Assembly (NCBI RefSeq): GCF_900113445.1
Contig: NZ_FOPJ01000002.1
Span: forward strand, 1 to 52,994
Length of the DNA stretch: 52,994 nt
Source of the DNA: Corynebacterium spheniscorum
Lineage (GTDB): Bacteria; Actinomycetota; Actinomycetes; Mycobacteriales; Mycobacteriaceae
Direction: 5' to 3'
This document shows positions 25,343 to 34,297 of this stretch, piece after piece (within the stretch, counting starts at the first letter, position 1; every line of letters starts with the position of its first letter). Position numbers and translations under genes: made by a program. The notes under the pieces were generated by a model, which was not told the DNA's origin, ran no database searches, and saw only the letters and a list, made by a program, of their open reading frames with translations.

Positions 25343-25768
25343 ATGTGCTCCTATGACGACCTGATCAAGCATCTCACTCCCGAAGAGTCCTTTGAAAAGC
25401 TGCGCGGCGAGCAACTCGGTCGCGTTGTGGTGCGCCGTAGCGATGAGATGGAAATCTTCCCCGTCAACTATGTCGTCGATGAGAAGAACAACATCTACTT
25501 CCGCAGTGCCGAAGGTTCCAAGCTTTTCACCATCGCCCTTAACCATGAAGTGCTATTCGAAGTGGATTCCCACACCGAAGAAACAGCCTGGTCCGTAGTT
25601 GTTAAAGGTGATGCCGAGGTGGTGCAGGATCTCGATGAGATTCATCGCGCCGACGCCCTGCCGCTACGTGCCTGGATCCCCACCCTGAAGTACAACTATG
25701 TGCGCATCACCGCAGAAAAAGTGACCGGTCGCGCCTTCCAGCTAGGCGAGGAACCGGAGCGCTACTAG
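25343..25768 (+). CDS. Pyridoxamine 5'-phosphate oxidase-like flavin-binding protein
   Basis: The 141-residue protein has the split-barrel fold of the PNPOx-like family. The order is LTPEESFEKLRGEQLGRVVVRR, then IFPVNYVVDEKNNIYFRSAEGSKLF (the typical P-V-N-Y...F-R-T block that binds flavin phosphate), then VLFEVDSHTEETAWSVVVKGDAEVV. Members bind FMN or F420 and act as small reductases; no substrate can be named. The start is chosen for the -10 spacing; 25334 and 25286 are alternatives. A fructosamine kinase-like gene begins one base after its stop codon. Confidence 0.88.
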   Translation: MCSYDDLIKHLTPEESFEKLRGEQLGRVVVRRSDEMEIFPVNYVVDEKNNIYFRSAEGSKLFTIALNHEVLFEVDSHTEETAWSVVVKGDAEVVQDLDEIHRADALPLRAWIPTLKYNYVRITAEKVTGRAFQLGEEPERY

Positions 25769-25769
25769 A

Positions 25770-26531
25770 TTGCAGCCCTCCGAATTCCGGAAACATGTTG
25801 CCGAAGCAGGAGCTGCCGCCTTTGAGGCAGCCAGCCTGAAATGGTTAGGCGAAACCTCAAAGCAGGTAGCTGAGGTAGTGGATGTGGGTGAACACCACAT
25901 CGCTACGGTGCGGGTGAACTCAGTGCGACCCACCGCTGGCGCTGCACGCCAGGCGGGTCGCGAGTTGGCCCGCATTCATGCTGCTGGTGCCCCAGCTTTT
26001 GGAGCACCACCAGCTGGCTACGAGGGCCCCTGCTTTATTGGCACCCAAGAACAAGAATGCACCCCGCGGGACACCTTCGCGGAGTTCTATCCGGCGCAGC
26101 GGGTGCTGCCTTTTACCTACGCAGCATTCCAGGCTGGAAATATCAGCCAAGGCTGCGTGGAGATGGTGGAAAGAGCCTGTGAACTCATTCAAGAAGCAGA
26201 GCTACCACCCTTTGGGCCCGCGCGTATCCACGGTGATTTATGGGCCGGCAACCTGATGTTTAGCGACGCCGGGCCGATCTTTATCGACCCGGCCGCCCAT
26301 GGTGGGCACCCGGTGACCGATATCGCCATGTTGGCGTTATTCGGCGCACCATTTTTCGAAGAGATCGTTGCCGGCTATGAAGAGATCACGGCCTTGCCAG
26401 ATGGTTGGCAAGAAACCATCCCCCTGCACCAATTGCACCCCCTAGCGGTCCACGCCTATACCCATGGTCTGGGTTATGCCGAACCGCTTTACCAAGCAGC
26501 GATGAAGACTATTCGACTGCTGGAAGGGTGA
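25770..26531 (+). CDS. Fructosamine kinase family protein
   Basis: The 253-residue protein belongs to the ketosamine-3-kinase branch of the protein-kinase-like fold. The catalytic loop is ARIHGDLWAGNLMF (about 150-163) and the metal-binding loop is GPIFIDPAAHGGHPVTDIAML. These enzymes phosphorylate sugars attached to amines so that the glycation adduct falls off. The start is a TTG one base after the previous stop codon, so it is translated from the same mRNA as the PNPOx-like gene. The N-terminal nucleotide-binding part is shorter than usual and poorly conserved. Substrate unknown. Confidence 0.87.
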   Translation: MQPSEFRKHVAEAGAAAFEAASLKWLGETSKQVAEVVDVGEHHIATVRVNSVRPTAGAARQAGRELARIHAAGAPAFGAPPAGYEGPCFIGTQEQECTPRDTFAEFYPAQRVLPFTYAAFQAGNISQGCVEMVERACELIQEAELPPFGPARIHGDLWAGNLMFSDAGPIFIDPAAHGGHPVTDIAMLALFGAPFFEEIVAGYEEITALPDGWQETIPLHQLHPLAVHAYTHGLGYAEPLYQAAMKTIRLLEG

Positions 26532-26604
26532 TCCTGGGGGAGGGGAGTGTCTTGGGGCGGCTTGGGCGCGTTGGGTCGCCCGGACGCCCTGGGGCGCGTG
26601 GCGC

Positions 26605-27441
26605 CTAGCGCCACCAGGTGTCATTGGGGCCTGGGGGAAGATGACGCTTATGTTGTCCGCGTAGCCAGAGCTTTTCGAGCTGCTCGCGGGCAGCATCGGG
26701 GATCTGCTTGCCTTCCAAGTAATCATCGATGTGCTGGTAGCTCACACCTAAGGCCTCTTCATCGGGCAAGCCGGGACGGTCATCTTCAAGATCCGCGGTA
26801 GGAACCTTCTTCCACGTGGAATCCGGCGCACCAAGGTAGCGCAATAGGGCAGCGCCTTGGCGTTTATTCAAGCCTTCAAGGGGGATAAGGTCAGCAGCGC
26901 CATCACCATGCTTGGTGAAGAAGCCGGTGACATTTTCCGCGGCATGATCACTGCCGATAACTAATAGCCCCTTCTCGCCGGCTAACGCATATTGGGCGAC
27001 CATCCGTAGCCGCGCCTTCACATTGCCGCGATTGAAGTCGCCGAGGTGCTCATTACCAATGCTTTGGGCAACAGCGGCGCCTAGGGCAGTGGTGGCGTCC
27101 TTAATATCTACCGTGACGGTGTGGTCCGGCTGGATGAACTCTAAGGCGATCTGGGCGTCATCTTCATCGGCTTGGACACCGTGGGGCAAACGCATCGCCC
27201 AGAATTCAGCATCCTTACCTTCGCCCCGTAATTTTTCTACGGCTAATTGGGCGAGACGCCCAGCCAAAGTGGAATCTTGGCCTCCAGAAATTCCGAGAAC
27301 AAATCCCTTGGCTCCGGTCATAGTTAAGTAATCCGCTAAGAACTTAACCCTTTCCTCAACCTCTTGAGCTTCATCGATCAAGGGCTTAACGTGCAGGGCA
27401 GACACGATTGTTTCTTGGAGTTTTGACTGATTGGTGGACAT
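26605..27441 (-). CDS. nadE: NH3-dependent NAD+ synthetase
   Basis: The 278-residue enzyme adenylates nicotinic acid adenine dinucleotide and amidates it with ammonia, the last step of NAD+ synthesis. The PP-loop is GISGGQDST (residues 49-57). Other family blocks are [37 protein letters not shown] and [23 protein letters not shown], and the C-terminus has [20 protein letters not shown]. No glutaminase domain is present. The ATG at 27441 has a TAGGCT hexamer 7 nt upstream and no RBS. A GC-rich stem (GGTGGCGC/GCGCCAC) overlaps its stop codon. It diverges from the sugar transporter gene. Confidence 0.96.
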   Translation of the reverse strand: MSTNQSKLQETIVSALHVKPLIDEAQEVEERVKFLADYLTMTGAKGFVLGISGGQDSTLAGRLAQLAVEKLRGEGKDAEFWAMRLPHGVQADEDDAQIALEFIQPDHTVTVDIKDATTALGAAVAQSIGNEHLGDFNRGNVKARLRMVAQYALAGEKGLLVIGSDHAAENVTGFFTKHGDGAADLIPLEGLNKRQGAALLRYLGAPDSTWKKVPTADLEDDRPGLPDEEALGVSYQHIDDYLEGKQIPDAAREQLEKLWLRGQHKRHLPPGPNDTWWR

Positions 27442-27476
27442 GACCCACAGCCTACCCAGGTGACAGGATCAAGGAC
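27442..27476. promoter_or_regulatory. 35-bp divergent promoter region of nadE and the sugar transporter
   Basis: TAGGCT (27449-27454, minus) lies 7 nt before the nadE ATG, and CAGGAT (27464-27469, plus) lies 7 nt before the transporter GTG. Both genes would be leaderless and their promoters overlap back to back in 35 bp, so one polymerase could exclude the other. Confidence 0.4.
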
Positions 27477-28877
27477 GTGAATACGCAAACCTTGAATCAA
27501 ACGGAACGACGCTACGTTAATAAGATCGCGTTTATAGCCGCACTTGGTGGCCTCCTCTTCGGCTATGACACCGGAGTTATCTCTGGGGCCTTGCTTTATA
27601 TCACCCCGGAATTCGGGATGGATTCCACCCAAGCCGGTTTTGTTACCTCCATGCTCTTGGTGGGTGCAGCCTTCGGTGCTGTCACCGGCGGGCGTATCGC
27701 TGATGCCTTAGGTCGGCGCAGCACCCTGATTATCGGCGCAATTATTTTTATTGTCGGCGCATTCTGGTGTGCGGTGGCAGGCACCCCGGGTAACTTAGCT
27801 GCAGCCCGCACCTTCCTAGGAGTGGCAGTAGGTGCCGTGAGCATCGTGGCACCTATGTATATCGCCGAGATGGTGCCTTCGGTGGTCCGCGGTCGCTTAG
27901 TGTCGCTAAATACTTTGATGATCGTGGTCGGCCAGCTGGTCGCATACTTAGTGAACTCGGCACTGGCGCACACCGGAAATTGGCACTTGATGCTCGGTAT
28001 GGCCGCTATCCCCGGCATTATCTTCGGCCTTGGCATGATCTTCTTGCCTGATACCCCGGCCTGGTACGCCAAGCGCGGTAATACCCAGCGTGCGCAGGAA
28101 GTAGCCGCTCTGACTGGTATGTCGCGGCATCACCGCGAGGAAACCGCGGCCCTGGCGGCTGAAACCGGGCCGCGTAAGAGCGAGTGGGCGCAATTGCGCA
28201 GCCAACGCTGGTTGGCTTTGGCAGTAGTGGTAGCCGTGTGCGTGGGTGTTATCCAGCAGATCTCCGGTGTGAATGCCGTGGTGTATTTCGCCCCCACCAT
28301 GATGAACAAGGTCGGTATCTCTACGGAGAACTCCGTTTACACCGCCATCGTCATTGGTGTGGTCAGTGTGATTGCCTGCTGGGTGGGCTTGAGGATCGTT
28401 GATCGTGTTGGTCGAAAGCGCCTGCTTACCATTGGCCTGATCGGCAATATCAGCTCCTTAGGATTACTTGCGATCGTCTTCCACCTGGCCCATGGATCTA
28501 CTGCCATGGCGATGCTCGCTTTGGGTCTTATGGCGTTGTTTATTGCCTTCCAACAGTCGGCGGTATCGCTGACCACCTGGCTGCTGATGAGCGAATTGGT
28601 GCCACTTCCGGTACGTGGTGTGGGCATGGGTATTGCTGGCCTAGCGCTATGGGTGGCCAACTGGGCGGTGGCGCAATTCTTCCTCCCGCTGGTCGACGCC
28701 ATTACTGGCTCCGGTGCCTTCGCTGTTTTCGCGGTGCTCGGTGTGCTCTCCTTGGTCTTCGTGCGCATCTTCGTGCCTGAAACCACCGGTCGTAGCTTGG
28801 AAGAAGTCGGCGAAGAGATGCGCCGCCGCTTTGGTGGTGAAAAGATTCGCCCCGATGCCCTCCCGCAGGGGGCATAA
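27477..28877 (+). CDS. MFS sugar porter (IolT/GalP-like)
   Basis: The 466-residue protein has 12 TM segments and belongs to the sugar porter family of proton symporters. Hallmarks are GGLLFGYDTGVISGAL in TM1, GRRIADALGRR-like loop 2-3 (GGRIADALGRRST), PMYIAEMVPSVVRG, the loop 6-7 PDTPAWYAKRG, QQISGVNAVVYFAPTMM in TM7 and the C-terminal VPETTGRSLEEV. Corynebacterial relatives carry myo-inositol or glucose, but the substrate here is not decided by sequence. It starts at a leaderless GTG divergent from nadE. Confidence 0.93.
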   Translation: MNTQTLNQTERRYVNKIAFIAALGGLLFGYDTGVISGALLYITPEFGMDSTQAGFVTSMLLVGAAFGAVTGGRIADALGRRSTLIIGAIIFIVGAFWCAVAGTPGNLAAARTFLGVAVGAVSIVAPMYIAEMVPSVVRGRLVSLNTLMIVVGQLVAYLVNSALAHTGNWHLMLGMAAIPGIIFGLGMIFLPDTPAWYAKRGNTQRAQEVAALTGMSRHHREETAALAAETGPRKSEWAQLRSQRWLALAVVVAVCVGVIQQISGVNAVVYFAPTMMNKVGISTENSVYTAIVIGVVSVIACWVGLRIVDRVGRKRLLTIGLIGNISSLGLLAIVFHLAHGSTAMAMLALGLMALFIAFQQSAVSLTTWLLMSELVPLPVRGVGMGIAGLALWVANWAVAQFFLPLVDAITGSGAFAVFAVLGVLSLVFVRIFVPETTGRSLEEVGEEMRRRFGGEKIRPDALPQGA

Positions 28878-29013
28878 ATCTTCTCAACTTGGCCATTGGG
28901 CGCTACTGCATTAGTATTGTCCGACGTGTCATAAGCCCACTAGGTGTTTATGCTATGCAGGTGTGCGCCGCGCACCCGCGTATTGACTGATGAGTATAAG
29001 AAAGGAGCGCCCG

Positions 29014-29136
29014 ATGAAGGTCCGCAAGTCACTTCGGTCGCTGAAGAACAAGCCGGGCGCCCAGGTTGTGCGTCGCCACGGCAAGGTCTACGTGATCAAC
29101 AAGAAGGAACCGCGCTTCAAGGCTCGCCAGGGCTAA
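29014..29136 (+). CDS. rpmJ: Ribosomal protein L36, zinc-ligand-free type
   Basis: A 40-residue protein, [12 protein letters not shown]... ending in [10 protein letters not shown]. The order of basic residues and the RFKARQG end identify L36 (bL36). The zinc-binding Cys-Cys-Cys-His set of the standard form is absent: the protein has no cysteine. Bacteria often carry such a C-minus paralogue that replaces the zinc form when zinc is scarce. AAAGGAG lies 7 nt before the ATG. I looked for a Zur-type inverted repeat upstream and saw none. The gene precedes nrdH, as in other corynebacteria. Confidence 0.93.
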   Translation: MKVRKSLRSLKNKPGAQVVRRHGKVYVINKKEPRFKARQG

Positions 29137-29184
29137 ACCTAAGAATTAATTTTTGGGTTGGCGCGAAGTCGCCTCACTCTTTTC

Positions 29185-29293
29185 CGCACGCGCGCTATTG
29201 CACGCTCCTTAGTACTTCTCTTAATACTCTTTCGCCTAGCGATTGAGGTCAGGGGAGAGGTGCTACGGGGCTAAAAGCAATAGCGCGCGTGCG
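29185..29293. repeat. Perfect 17-bp inverted repeat with 75-nt loop
   Basis: CGCACGCGCGCTATTGC at 29185-29201 is repeated exactly in inverse orientation at 29277-29293, followed by TACTTTTATC. It could be the end of the rpmJ transcript, a structured small RNA, or a small mobile element. A stem this long and perfect is not explained by neighbouring genes. Confidence 0.65.
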
Positions 29294-29475
29294 TACTTTT
29301 ATCTCCGGCGGGGCGAAGAAGTGTCAAGAAAGCTTTAATGTGAGTTATGTCACCTAAGTGAGGGGCTCTCCTGCGGAAATGACATCGGTGATGTTTTTAA
29401 GCGACGGGGAAGAAGCGTCGGGGGGTCAACATGTGGTGGCTTACACCGCTGTCATCCTGGGAATACTCAGCTTGT

Positions 29476-29526
29476 AACTACTACATGTTGTGGCCCTTGC
29501 GGGTTTCGACCACAAAGTATAGGGTT
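29476..29526 (+). promoter_or_regulatory. Tandem NrdR boxes at the nrdH promoter
   Basis: Two 18-bp sites lie at 29476-29493 (inverse reading CCACAACATGTAGTAGTT) and 29509-29526 (ACCACAAAGTATAGGGTT). Both resemble the actinobacterial NrdR box, which reads about ACACAACATCTAGTGTT. Their centres are 33 bp apart, three helical turns, as usual for NrdR pairs. The second box includes TATAGG (29518-29523), a likely -10, so NrdR binding would repress nrdH-nrdI-nrdE. The NrdR match is by eye. Confidence 0.6.
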
Positions 29527-29645
29527 CGTGTTGTCGCTCTGAAGAGAGCAGCACCCGCGGGGCTAAGCCCCAAACACCGAGTACTGCACCGGCCTAATAT
29601 GGGTCGCAGAGGTCGCAGATTTAGTCTTTGAAAGCGAGAATGAGC

Positions 29646-29879
29646 ATGTCGATCACCGTCTACACCAAGCCCGCCTGCATGCAGTGCAACGCCACCAAGA
29701 AGGCTTTGGATCGTGCCGGTCTGGACTACAACCTGGTCGATATCAGCCTCGATGATGAAGCCCGTGACTACGTCATGGCTCTCGGATACCTCCAAGCCCC
29801 CGTCGTGGAAGTTGATGGGGAGCACTGGTCCGGCTTCCGCCCAGAGCGCATCCGCAACCTCGCCGCACAGGTTGCCTAA
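29646..29879 (+). CDS. nrdH: Glutaredoxin-like protein NrdH
   Basis: NrdH is the electron donor that reduces the active-site disulfide of class Ib NrdE, itself reduced by thioredoxin reductase. The 77-residue protein starts MSITVYTKPAC; the redox motif is CMQC (residues 11-14) and the C-terminus has the NrdH-typical WSGFRPERI. The start at 29646 matches the known corynebacterial N-terminus; ATGs at 29640 and 29628 are alternatives. It is the first gene after the NrdR-box promoter. A 326-bp gap separates it from nrdI. Confidence 0.95.
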   Translation: MSITVYTKPACMQCNATKKALDRAGLDYNLVDISLDDEARDYVMALGYLQAPVVEVDGEHWSGFRPERIRNLAAQVA

Positions 29880-30205
29880 GTAGCTCAACCAAAAACTTTT
29901 CAAGTAGATATCGCTCTACTTCAAAGACAACCCACAAACTTTCTTCACATGCTTAGGCCCCCGCACCACGCGGGGTCTGGGCCCAAAGAAAAATAACTGA
30001 TTCACCCCCTAAGGTCGCTTCCCTCGCCCCCGTACCTCGCAAAATTTTTTGTGTTGGTGGTTAAAGGTAGCGGCCATAGTCGTATCACCTGCGCACGGCC
30101 AGCTAGAACGGCCGGACACCCGCAACCTCCAACTTGATACCGCAAACGTTAAGCGACGCCTGTGGGATCAAGAAAAATTTTTAGTGCGAAGGGAAGTGAG
30201 CCAGC
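29880..30205. other. 326-bp gap between nrdH and nrdI
   Basis: No gene is visible. A GC stem CCCCGC/GCGGGG at 29959-29975, with more pairing outside (GGCCC/GGGCC), could end or attenuate the nrdH transcript. An AAAATTTTTT tract lies near 30041. An internal promoter for nrdI is plausible but I cannot point to one. Confidence 0.45.
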
Positions 30206-30640
30206 GTGCTCATCGTCTACTTCTCCTCGGCCACGGAGAACACCAAAAAGTTCGTGACCAAACTCGGATTCCCGAGCAAGCGCATTCCCCTGCACAAAGC
30301 AGATGAACCGCTGATCGTGGATGAACCCTACGTCCTGATCTGCCCCACCTATGGTGGCGGCGCATCCATCATGGGCCGTAACTCCAAGCCAGTACCGGTG
30401 CAAGTAATTCGGTTCCTCAATAACGAGCAGAACCGCAACTACATCCGTGCGGTCATTGCTGGCGGAAACTCCAACTTCGGCACCGACTTCGGTAAAGCCG
30501 GAGACCTCATTAGCCAGAAGTGCCACGTGCCCTACGTGTACCGCTTCGAGCTGATGGGTAATGACGAGGATGTCGAACTTGTTCGTGAAGGCATCCTTGC
30601 CAACGCCGAAGCCTTGGGGCTTAGCCCCAGCGCGGCTTAG
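30206..30640 (+). CDS. nrdI: NrdI flavodoxin of the class Ib system
   Basis: The 144-residue NrdI supplies superoxide from its reduced FMN to assemble the dimanganese-tyrosyl radical of class Ib NrdF. FMN loops [13 protein letters not shown] (residues 5-17) and [18 protein letters not shown] are clear, followed by [21 protein letters not shown]. The start is GTG with GGGAAG upstream. It lies 136 bp before nrdE. Compared with the NrdI at 23679-24266 it lacks the extra N- and C-terminal segments. Confidence 0.96.
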   Translation: MLIVYFSSATENTKKFVTKLGFPSKRIPLHKADEPLIVDEPYVLICPTYGGGASIMGRNSKPVPVQVIRFLNNEQNRNYIRAVIAGGNSNFGTDFGKAGDLISQKCHVPYVYRFELMGNDEDVELVREGILANAEALGLSPSAA

Positions 30641-30776
30641 CTTTAACTATTTGTCCCCTCTCCGCGGCGTCATCGCCAAAAACTCACCACTTCGCGCTCC
30701 TGTGAAGCGGTGGCGCGCAGAATCCTAAAGAGAATGCCGAAGGGCAATCTTTTCGACCTGAAAGGCCCACACCAAC

Positions 30777-32933
30777 GTGACTGACTTGGGTAAAACTGTT
30801 GCAGAGCCGGTGAAGCCGGAAGACCAGCTGGACTATCACGCGCTGAACGCGCTGCTGAATCTTTATGACGATAACGGCAATATCCAGTTCGACAAGGACC
30901 GCGAAGCCGCGAACCAGTTCTTCTTGCAACACGTCAACCAGAACACCGTCTTCTTCCATGACCTCAAAGAGAAGATCGACTACCTGGTCAACAATGAGTA
31001 CTACGAGTCTGAGGTCCTAGACCAATACGACTTCCCCTTCATTAAGTCACTCTTCCAGCAGGCCTACGCGCATAAGTTCCGCTTCAAGACCTTCCTGGGT
31101 GCCTATAAGTACTACACCTCCTATACCCTGAAGACCTTCGACGGGAAGCGCTACCTCGAGCGCTACGAAGACCGCGTGTGCATGGTCGCTCTGACCCTGG
31201 CAGCAGGTAACCAGGAAATGGCCCGCAACCTGGTCGATGAGATCATTAGCGGCCGCTTCCAGCCCGCCACCCCCACCTTCCTCAACGCCGGTAAGGCACA
31301 GCGCGGCGAACCCGTGAGCTGCTTCCTGCTGCGCATCGAAGACAATATGGAGTCCATCGGCCGTGCCATTAACTCCGCACTGCAGCTCTCCAAGCGCGGC
31401 GGCGGTGTGGCACTGCTGCTGACCAATCTGCGTGAAGCTGGCGCCCCGATTAAGAAGATCGAAAACCAGTCCTCTGGTGTCATCCCCGTGATGAAGCTCC
31501 TCGAAGACTCCTTCTCCTACGCCAACCAGCTCGGTGCCCGCCAGGGTGCCGGTGCGGTGTACCTGCATGCACACCACCCGGATATCCTGAGCTTCCTGGA
31601 TACCAAGCGTGAGAACGCGGACGAAAAGATCCGCATTAAGACCCTGTCTCTCGGTGTGGTTATCCCGGACATCACCTTCGACCTGGCGAAGCGCAATGAC
31701 GACATGTACCTCTTCTCGCCTTATGACGTGGAACGTGTCTACGGCAAGCCCTTCGCGGACCTGTCCATCACCGAACACTACGAGGAAATGGTTGAGGACC
31801 CGCGCATCCGCAAGTCCAAGATCAACGCCCGCCAGTTCTTCCAGACCCTCGCAGAAATCCAATTCGAGTCCGGTTACCCGTACATCATGTACGAAGACAC
31901 CGTAAACAACGCCAACCCCATCGAAGGCCGCGTTACCCACTCCAACCTCTGCTCGGAAATCCTGCAGGTCTCCACCGCATCCACCTACCATGCGGACCTC
32001 ACCTACGAGCATGTTGGTGAAGACATCTCCTGTAACCTCGGCTCGCTGAATATCGCGATGACCATGGACTCCCCGGACTTCGCCAACACCGTGGAAACCG
32101 CTGTACGTGGATTAACTGCAGTCTCCGAGCAAACCTCCATCGACTCGGTTCCTTCCATCCGCAAGGGCAACGAAGCCGCCCACGCCATTGGCCTAGGCCA
32201 GATGAACCTGCACGGCTACCTCGGCCGCGAGCGCATCCACTATGGCTCCGAAGAAGGCCTGGACTTCACCAACGCCTACTTCGCTGCAATCCTCTACCAG
32301 TGCCTGCGCGCCTCCAACCTGATCGCTAAGGAACGCGGCACCACCTTCAAGAACTTCGAAACCTCCGAATACGCCAGCGGCGCCTACTTCGACCGCTTCG
32401 ATCCGGAAGAGTTCACCCCGAAGACCGAGCGCGTGAAGGAACTCTTCGAGAATTCCACCGTGCACGTTCCTACCGCAGAGGATTGGGAAGAGCTCAAGCA
32501 AGAGGTCATGAAGCACGGCCTCTTCAACCGCTACCTGCAGGCCGTCCCGCCGACCGGCTCGATCTCCTACATCAATAACTCGACCAGCTCGATCCATCCG
32601 ATCGCATCGAAGATTGAGATCCGCAAGGAAGGCAAGATCGGTCGCGTCTACTACCCGGCACCGCACATGTCGAATGAAAACCTCGACTACTTCGCCGATG
32701 CCTACGAGGTTGGCTACCAAAAGGTCATCGACACCTACGCAGTAGCCACCAAGTATGTGGACCAGGGCCTCTCGCTGACGCTGTTCTTCAAGGACACCGC
32801 CACCACCCGCGATATCAACAAGGCACAGATCTACGCATGGCGTAAGGGCATTAAGACCCTCTACTACATCCGTCTGCGCCAGGTCGCTCTCACCGGCACC
32901 GAAGTTGAGGGTTGCGTGAGCTGCATGCTCTAA
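30777..32933 (+). CDS. nrdE: Class Ib ribonucleotide reductase large subunit
   Basis: NrdE reduces ribonucleoside diphosphates to deoxy forms. The 718-residue protein has no ATP-cone, as usual for class Ib. Active-site features are the cysteine in [11 protein letters not shown] (about 181), the NLCSE triad of Asn, thiyl Cys and Glu (about 390-394), the partner cysteine in [10 protein letters not shown] (about 418) and the C-terminal CVSC shuttle cysteines three residues from the end. The start is GTG. It is the only large subunit in the window, so it must serve both NrdF proteins unless another lies elsewhere. A strong terminator follows. Confidence 0.97.
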   Translation: MTDLGKTVAEPVKPEDQLDYHALNALLNLYDDNGNIQFDKDREAANQFFLQHVNQNTVFFHDLKEKIDYLVNNEYYESEVLDQYDFPFIKSLFQQAYAHKFRFKTFLGAYKYYTSYTLKTFDGKRYLERYEDRVCMVALTLAAGNQEMARNLVDEIISGRFQPATPTFLNAGKAQRGEPVSCFLLRIEDNMESIGRAINSALQLSKRGGGVALLLTNLREAGAPIKKIENQSSGVIPVMKLLEDSFSYANQLGARQGAGAVYLHAHHPDILSFLDTKRENADEKIRIKTLSLGVVIPDITFDLAKRNDDMYLFSPYDVERVYGKPFADLSITEHYEEMVEDPRIRKSKINARQFFQTLAEIQFESGYPYIMYEDTVNNANPIEGRVTHSNLCSEILQVSTASTYHADLTYEHVGEDISCNLGSLNIAMTMDSPDFANTVETAVRGLTAVSEQTSIDSVPSIRKGNEAAHAIGLGQMNLHGYLGRERIHYGSEEGLDFTNAYFAAILYQCLRASNLIAKERGTTFKNFETSEYASGAYFDRFDPEEFTPKTERVKELFENSTVHVPTAEDWEELKQEVMKHGLFNRYLQAVPPTGSISYINNSTSSIHPIASKIEIRKEGKIGRVYYPAPHMSNENLDYFADAYEVGYQKVIDTYAVATKYVDQGLSLTLFFKDTATTRDINKAQIYAWRKGIKTLYYIRLRQVALTGTEVEGCVSCML

Positions 32934-32951
32934 ATCCGGGCAGAGCAAAAA

Positions 32952-32994
32952 CAACGCCTTCCTGATTCATTTCAGGGAGGCGTTGTGCTTTATC
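32952..32994 (+). terminator. Terminator of the nrdE transcript
   Basis: CAACGCCTTCCTGA pairs with TCAGGGAGGCGTTG (one mismatch) around a short loop, followed by TGCTTTATC. Confidence 0.85.
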
Positions 32995-33185
32995 TAGCGC
33001 TCTAACTGTGGACCTTAGCCAGCGGGGCTGTAACTGCGGGCTGCTCTCAGGAAGCGCAGTCGCGCCGGGACCGCAGCACTAGGGGAGAGGGGAGGGGGAG
33101 CAGGGGGTCCAACGCACAGCGGCCCACGAAGCACAGCACCCCACACGCCGCCGGCGCCAAGCACCCGCGCAACCCCCACAGCGCG

Positions 33186-33923
33186 CTAGTAGCGCTCAGG
33201 CAGCCGCGGGTACTGCGCGGTAATCGTGGTGTGGTGCAAGATGTACTGGCAGTGGTTCTCCGCCGCCGGGCCATTCCCGTGGAATACCGCCTCAGCTAAT
33301 TGACGGTGCACCATCAACAACTCTTCGTTTAAGGAAGGCATCATCAGCCCATAGCGAATGCGCGCCTCCACGCCACTGAGCAAGCTGGGTGCTAGGGCGC
33401 GGAAAAGTTCATTACCCGAAAAGCACATGAGCATGTGGTGGAAGTTATAGTTCGCCTCAATAAAAAGGTCGCTGCGGAAATTCCACACGCCACCAATCGT
33501 GATGATCTTATCGGCCGCGGCCAATAACTCATCCTTTTGTTCACGGTTCGCGCGCACAGCGGTAAAACGTGCCGCCTGCGGTTCAATCGCCATTCGCATT
33601 TCAGCCAAGGTCTGCAGCTGCGGTATCCGCTCAGTTTCGCTTTCCAAACGCCAACGGATCACCAGGTCGCTATACACAGACCAATGGCTGCGATCCAGCA
33701 CCGTAATGCCCACGCGGCGCGAAGAAGCAACCAAACCCAATTGCTCCAAAGCTCGCATTACTTCGCGGGCAACCGTGCGGGAAATATTGAAGCGCTCGCC
33801 GATACTCTGCAAGGTCATGACCGAACCGACACGGAGTTTTCCATTAATAATGTCGGAGCCAAGTTCGTGTAACACAATATCGAGCTTTGTTGCAGCACTT
33901 GTGCGGCGGGAGATGGCAGGCAT
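33186..33923 (-). CDS. GntR-family transcription regulator (FadR/FCD subgroup)
   Basis: The 245-residue regulator has an N-terminal winged helix (SDIINGKLRVGSVMTLQSIGERFNISRTVAREVMRALEQLGLV, about residues 22-65) and a C-terminal FCD ligand domain with metal-binding His candidates in YNFHHMLM and HRQLAEAVFHG. By position next to nrdE and ftn and by type it matches the gluconate regulator GntR1 of Corynebacterium glutamicum, which controls gluconate and pentose phosphate genes. That identity is inferred from synteny. GGAAG precedes the ATG at 33923. A palindrome 83 bp upstream may be its operator. Confidence 0.88.
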   Translation of the reverse strand: MPAISRRTSAATKLDIVLHELGSDIINGKLRVGSVMTLQSIGERFNISRTVAREVMRALEQLGLVASSRRVGITVLDRSHWSVYSDLVIRWRLESETERIPQLQTLAEMRMAIEPQAARFTAVRANREQKDELLAAADKIITIGGVWNFRSDLFIEANYNFHHMLMCFSGNELFRALAPSLLSGVEARIRYGLMMPSLNEELLMVHRQLAEAVFHGNGPAAENHCQYILHHTTITAQYPRLPERY

Positions 33924-34005
33924 ATCGCTTCCATGGGGTGGTGCTAAAGGGTGGGTTCCTTAAGTGTAGACCTTGAGCCTGATAGTGAAATTCAGGAACC
34001 CAATT

Positions 34006-34021
34006 GTGTACAACCGTACAC
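34006..34021. promoter_or_regulatory. GTGTAC-N4-GTACAC palindrome upstream of the GntR-type gene
   Basis: A perfect 6-bp inverted repeat with a 4-bp spacer lies 83 bp before the start codon of the regulator. GntR-family dimers bind such short palindromes, so autoregulation is possible. No experiment is known to me for this site. Confidence 0.35.
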
Positions 34022-34239
34022 TGTCGAAACTTATGAACCAGAATTTACTAAAAGATTTCGCAGCTTCCGCATTCTCCCATAACAGGGGCTCAAAATGGGG
34101 GAGGTGCGGCGAGCTCTATCAATGCTTTATGGCAAAGGGGCCTAAACGCACTTCATCCCCCTCCCGGGCTGGTGGGAGGGGGATGCCGGGTGAGTCAGTT
34201 TCCTGACTTAAGGGCCTGTGGCCTCAAAGGCCTGGCGGA

Positions 34240-34271
34240 CTTAAAGACCTAGGGGCCTTAAAGACCTAGGG
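34240..34271. repeat. 17-bp tandem repeat downstream of ftn
   Basis: CTTAAAGACCTAGGG occurs twice, at 34240-34254 and 34257-34271, between the ftn stop codon and the GC hairpin. Probably slippage in an untranslated region. Confidence 0.65.
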
Positions 34272-34297
34272 CGATATTCGCCCCACAGGCTTCAGGC

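Larger units (their letters stand above)
29137..29645. other. 509-bp region between rpmJ and nrdH
   Basis: No gene is visible. The region contains a long-range perfect inverted repeat (29185-29293), the tandem NrdR boxes (29476-29526) with the nrdH promoter, and a stem CCGCGGGG-type GC stretch at about 29552-29573. Confidence 0.6.
33924..34297. other. 374-bp region between the GntR-type gene and ftn
   Basis: No gene is visible. It contains the GTGTAC palindrome, a GC hairpin with a perfect 12-bp stem (CATCCCCCTCCC/GGGAGGGGGATG, 34154-34185, no T run) and a 17-bp tandem repeat with the unit CTTAAAGACCTAGGG (34240-34271). Confidence 0.55.

Noticed and set aside
28878..29013. Zur box upstream of the zinc-free L36
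   Set aside because: No TGAAAA...TTTTCA-type inverted repeat is present by eye.
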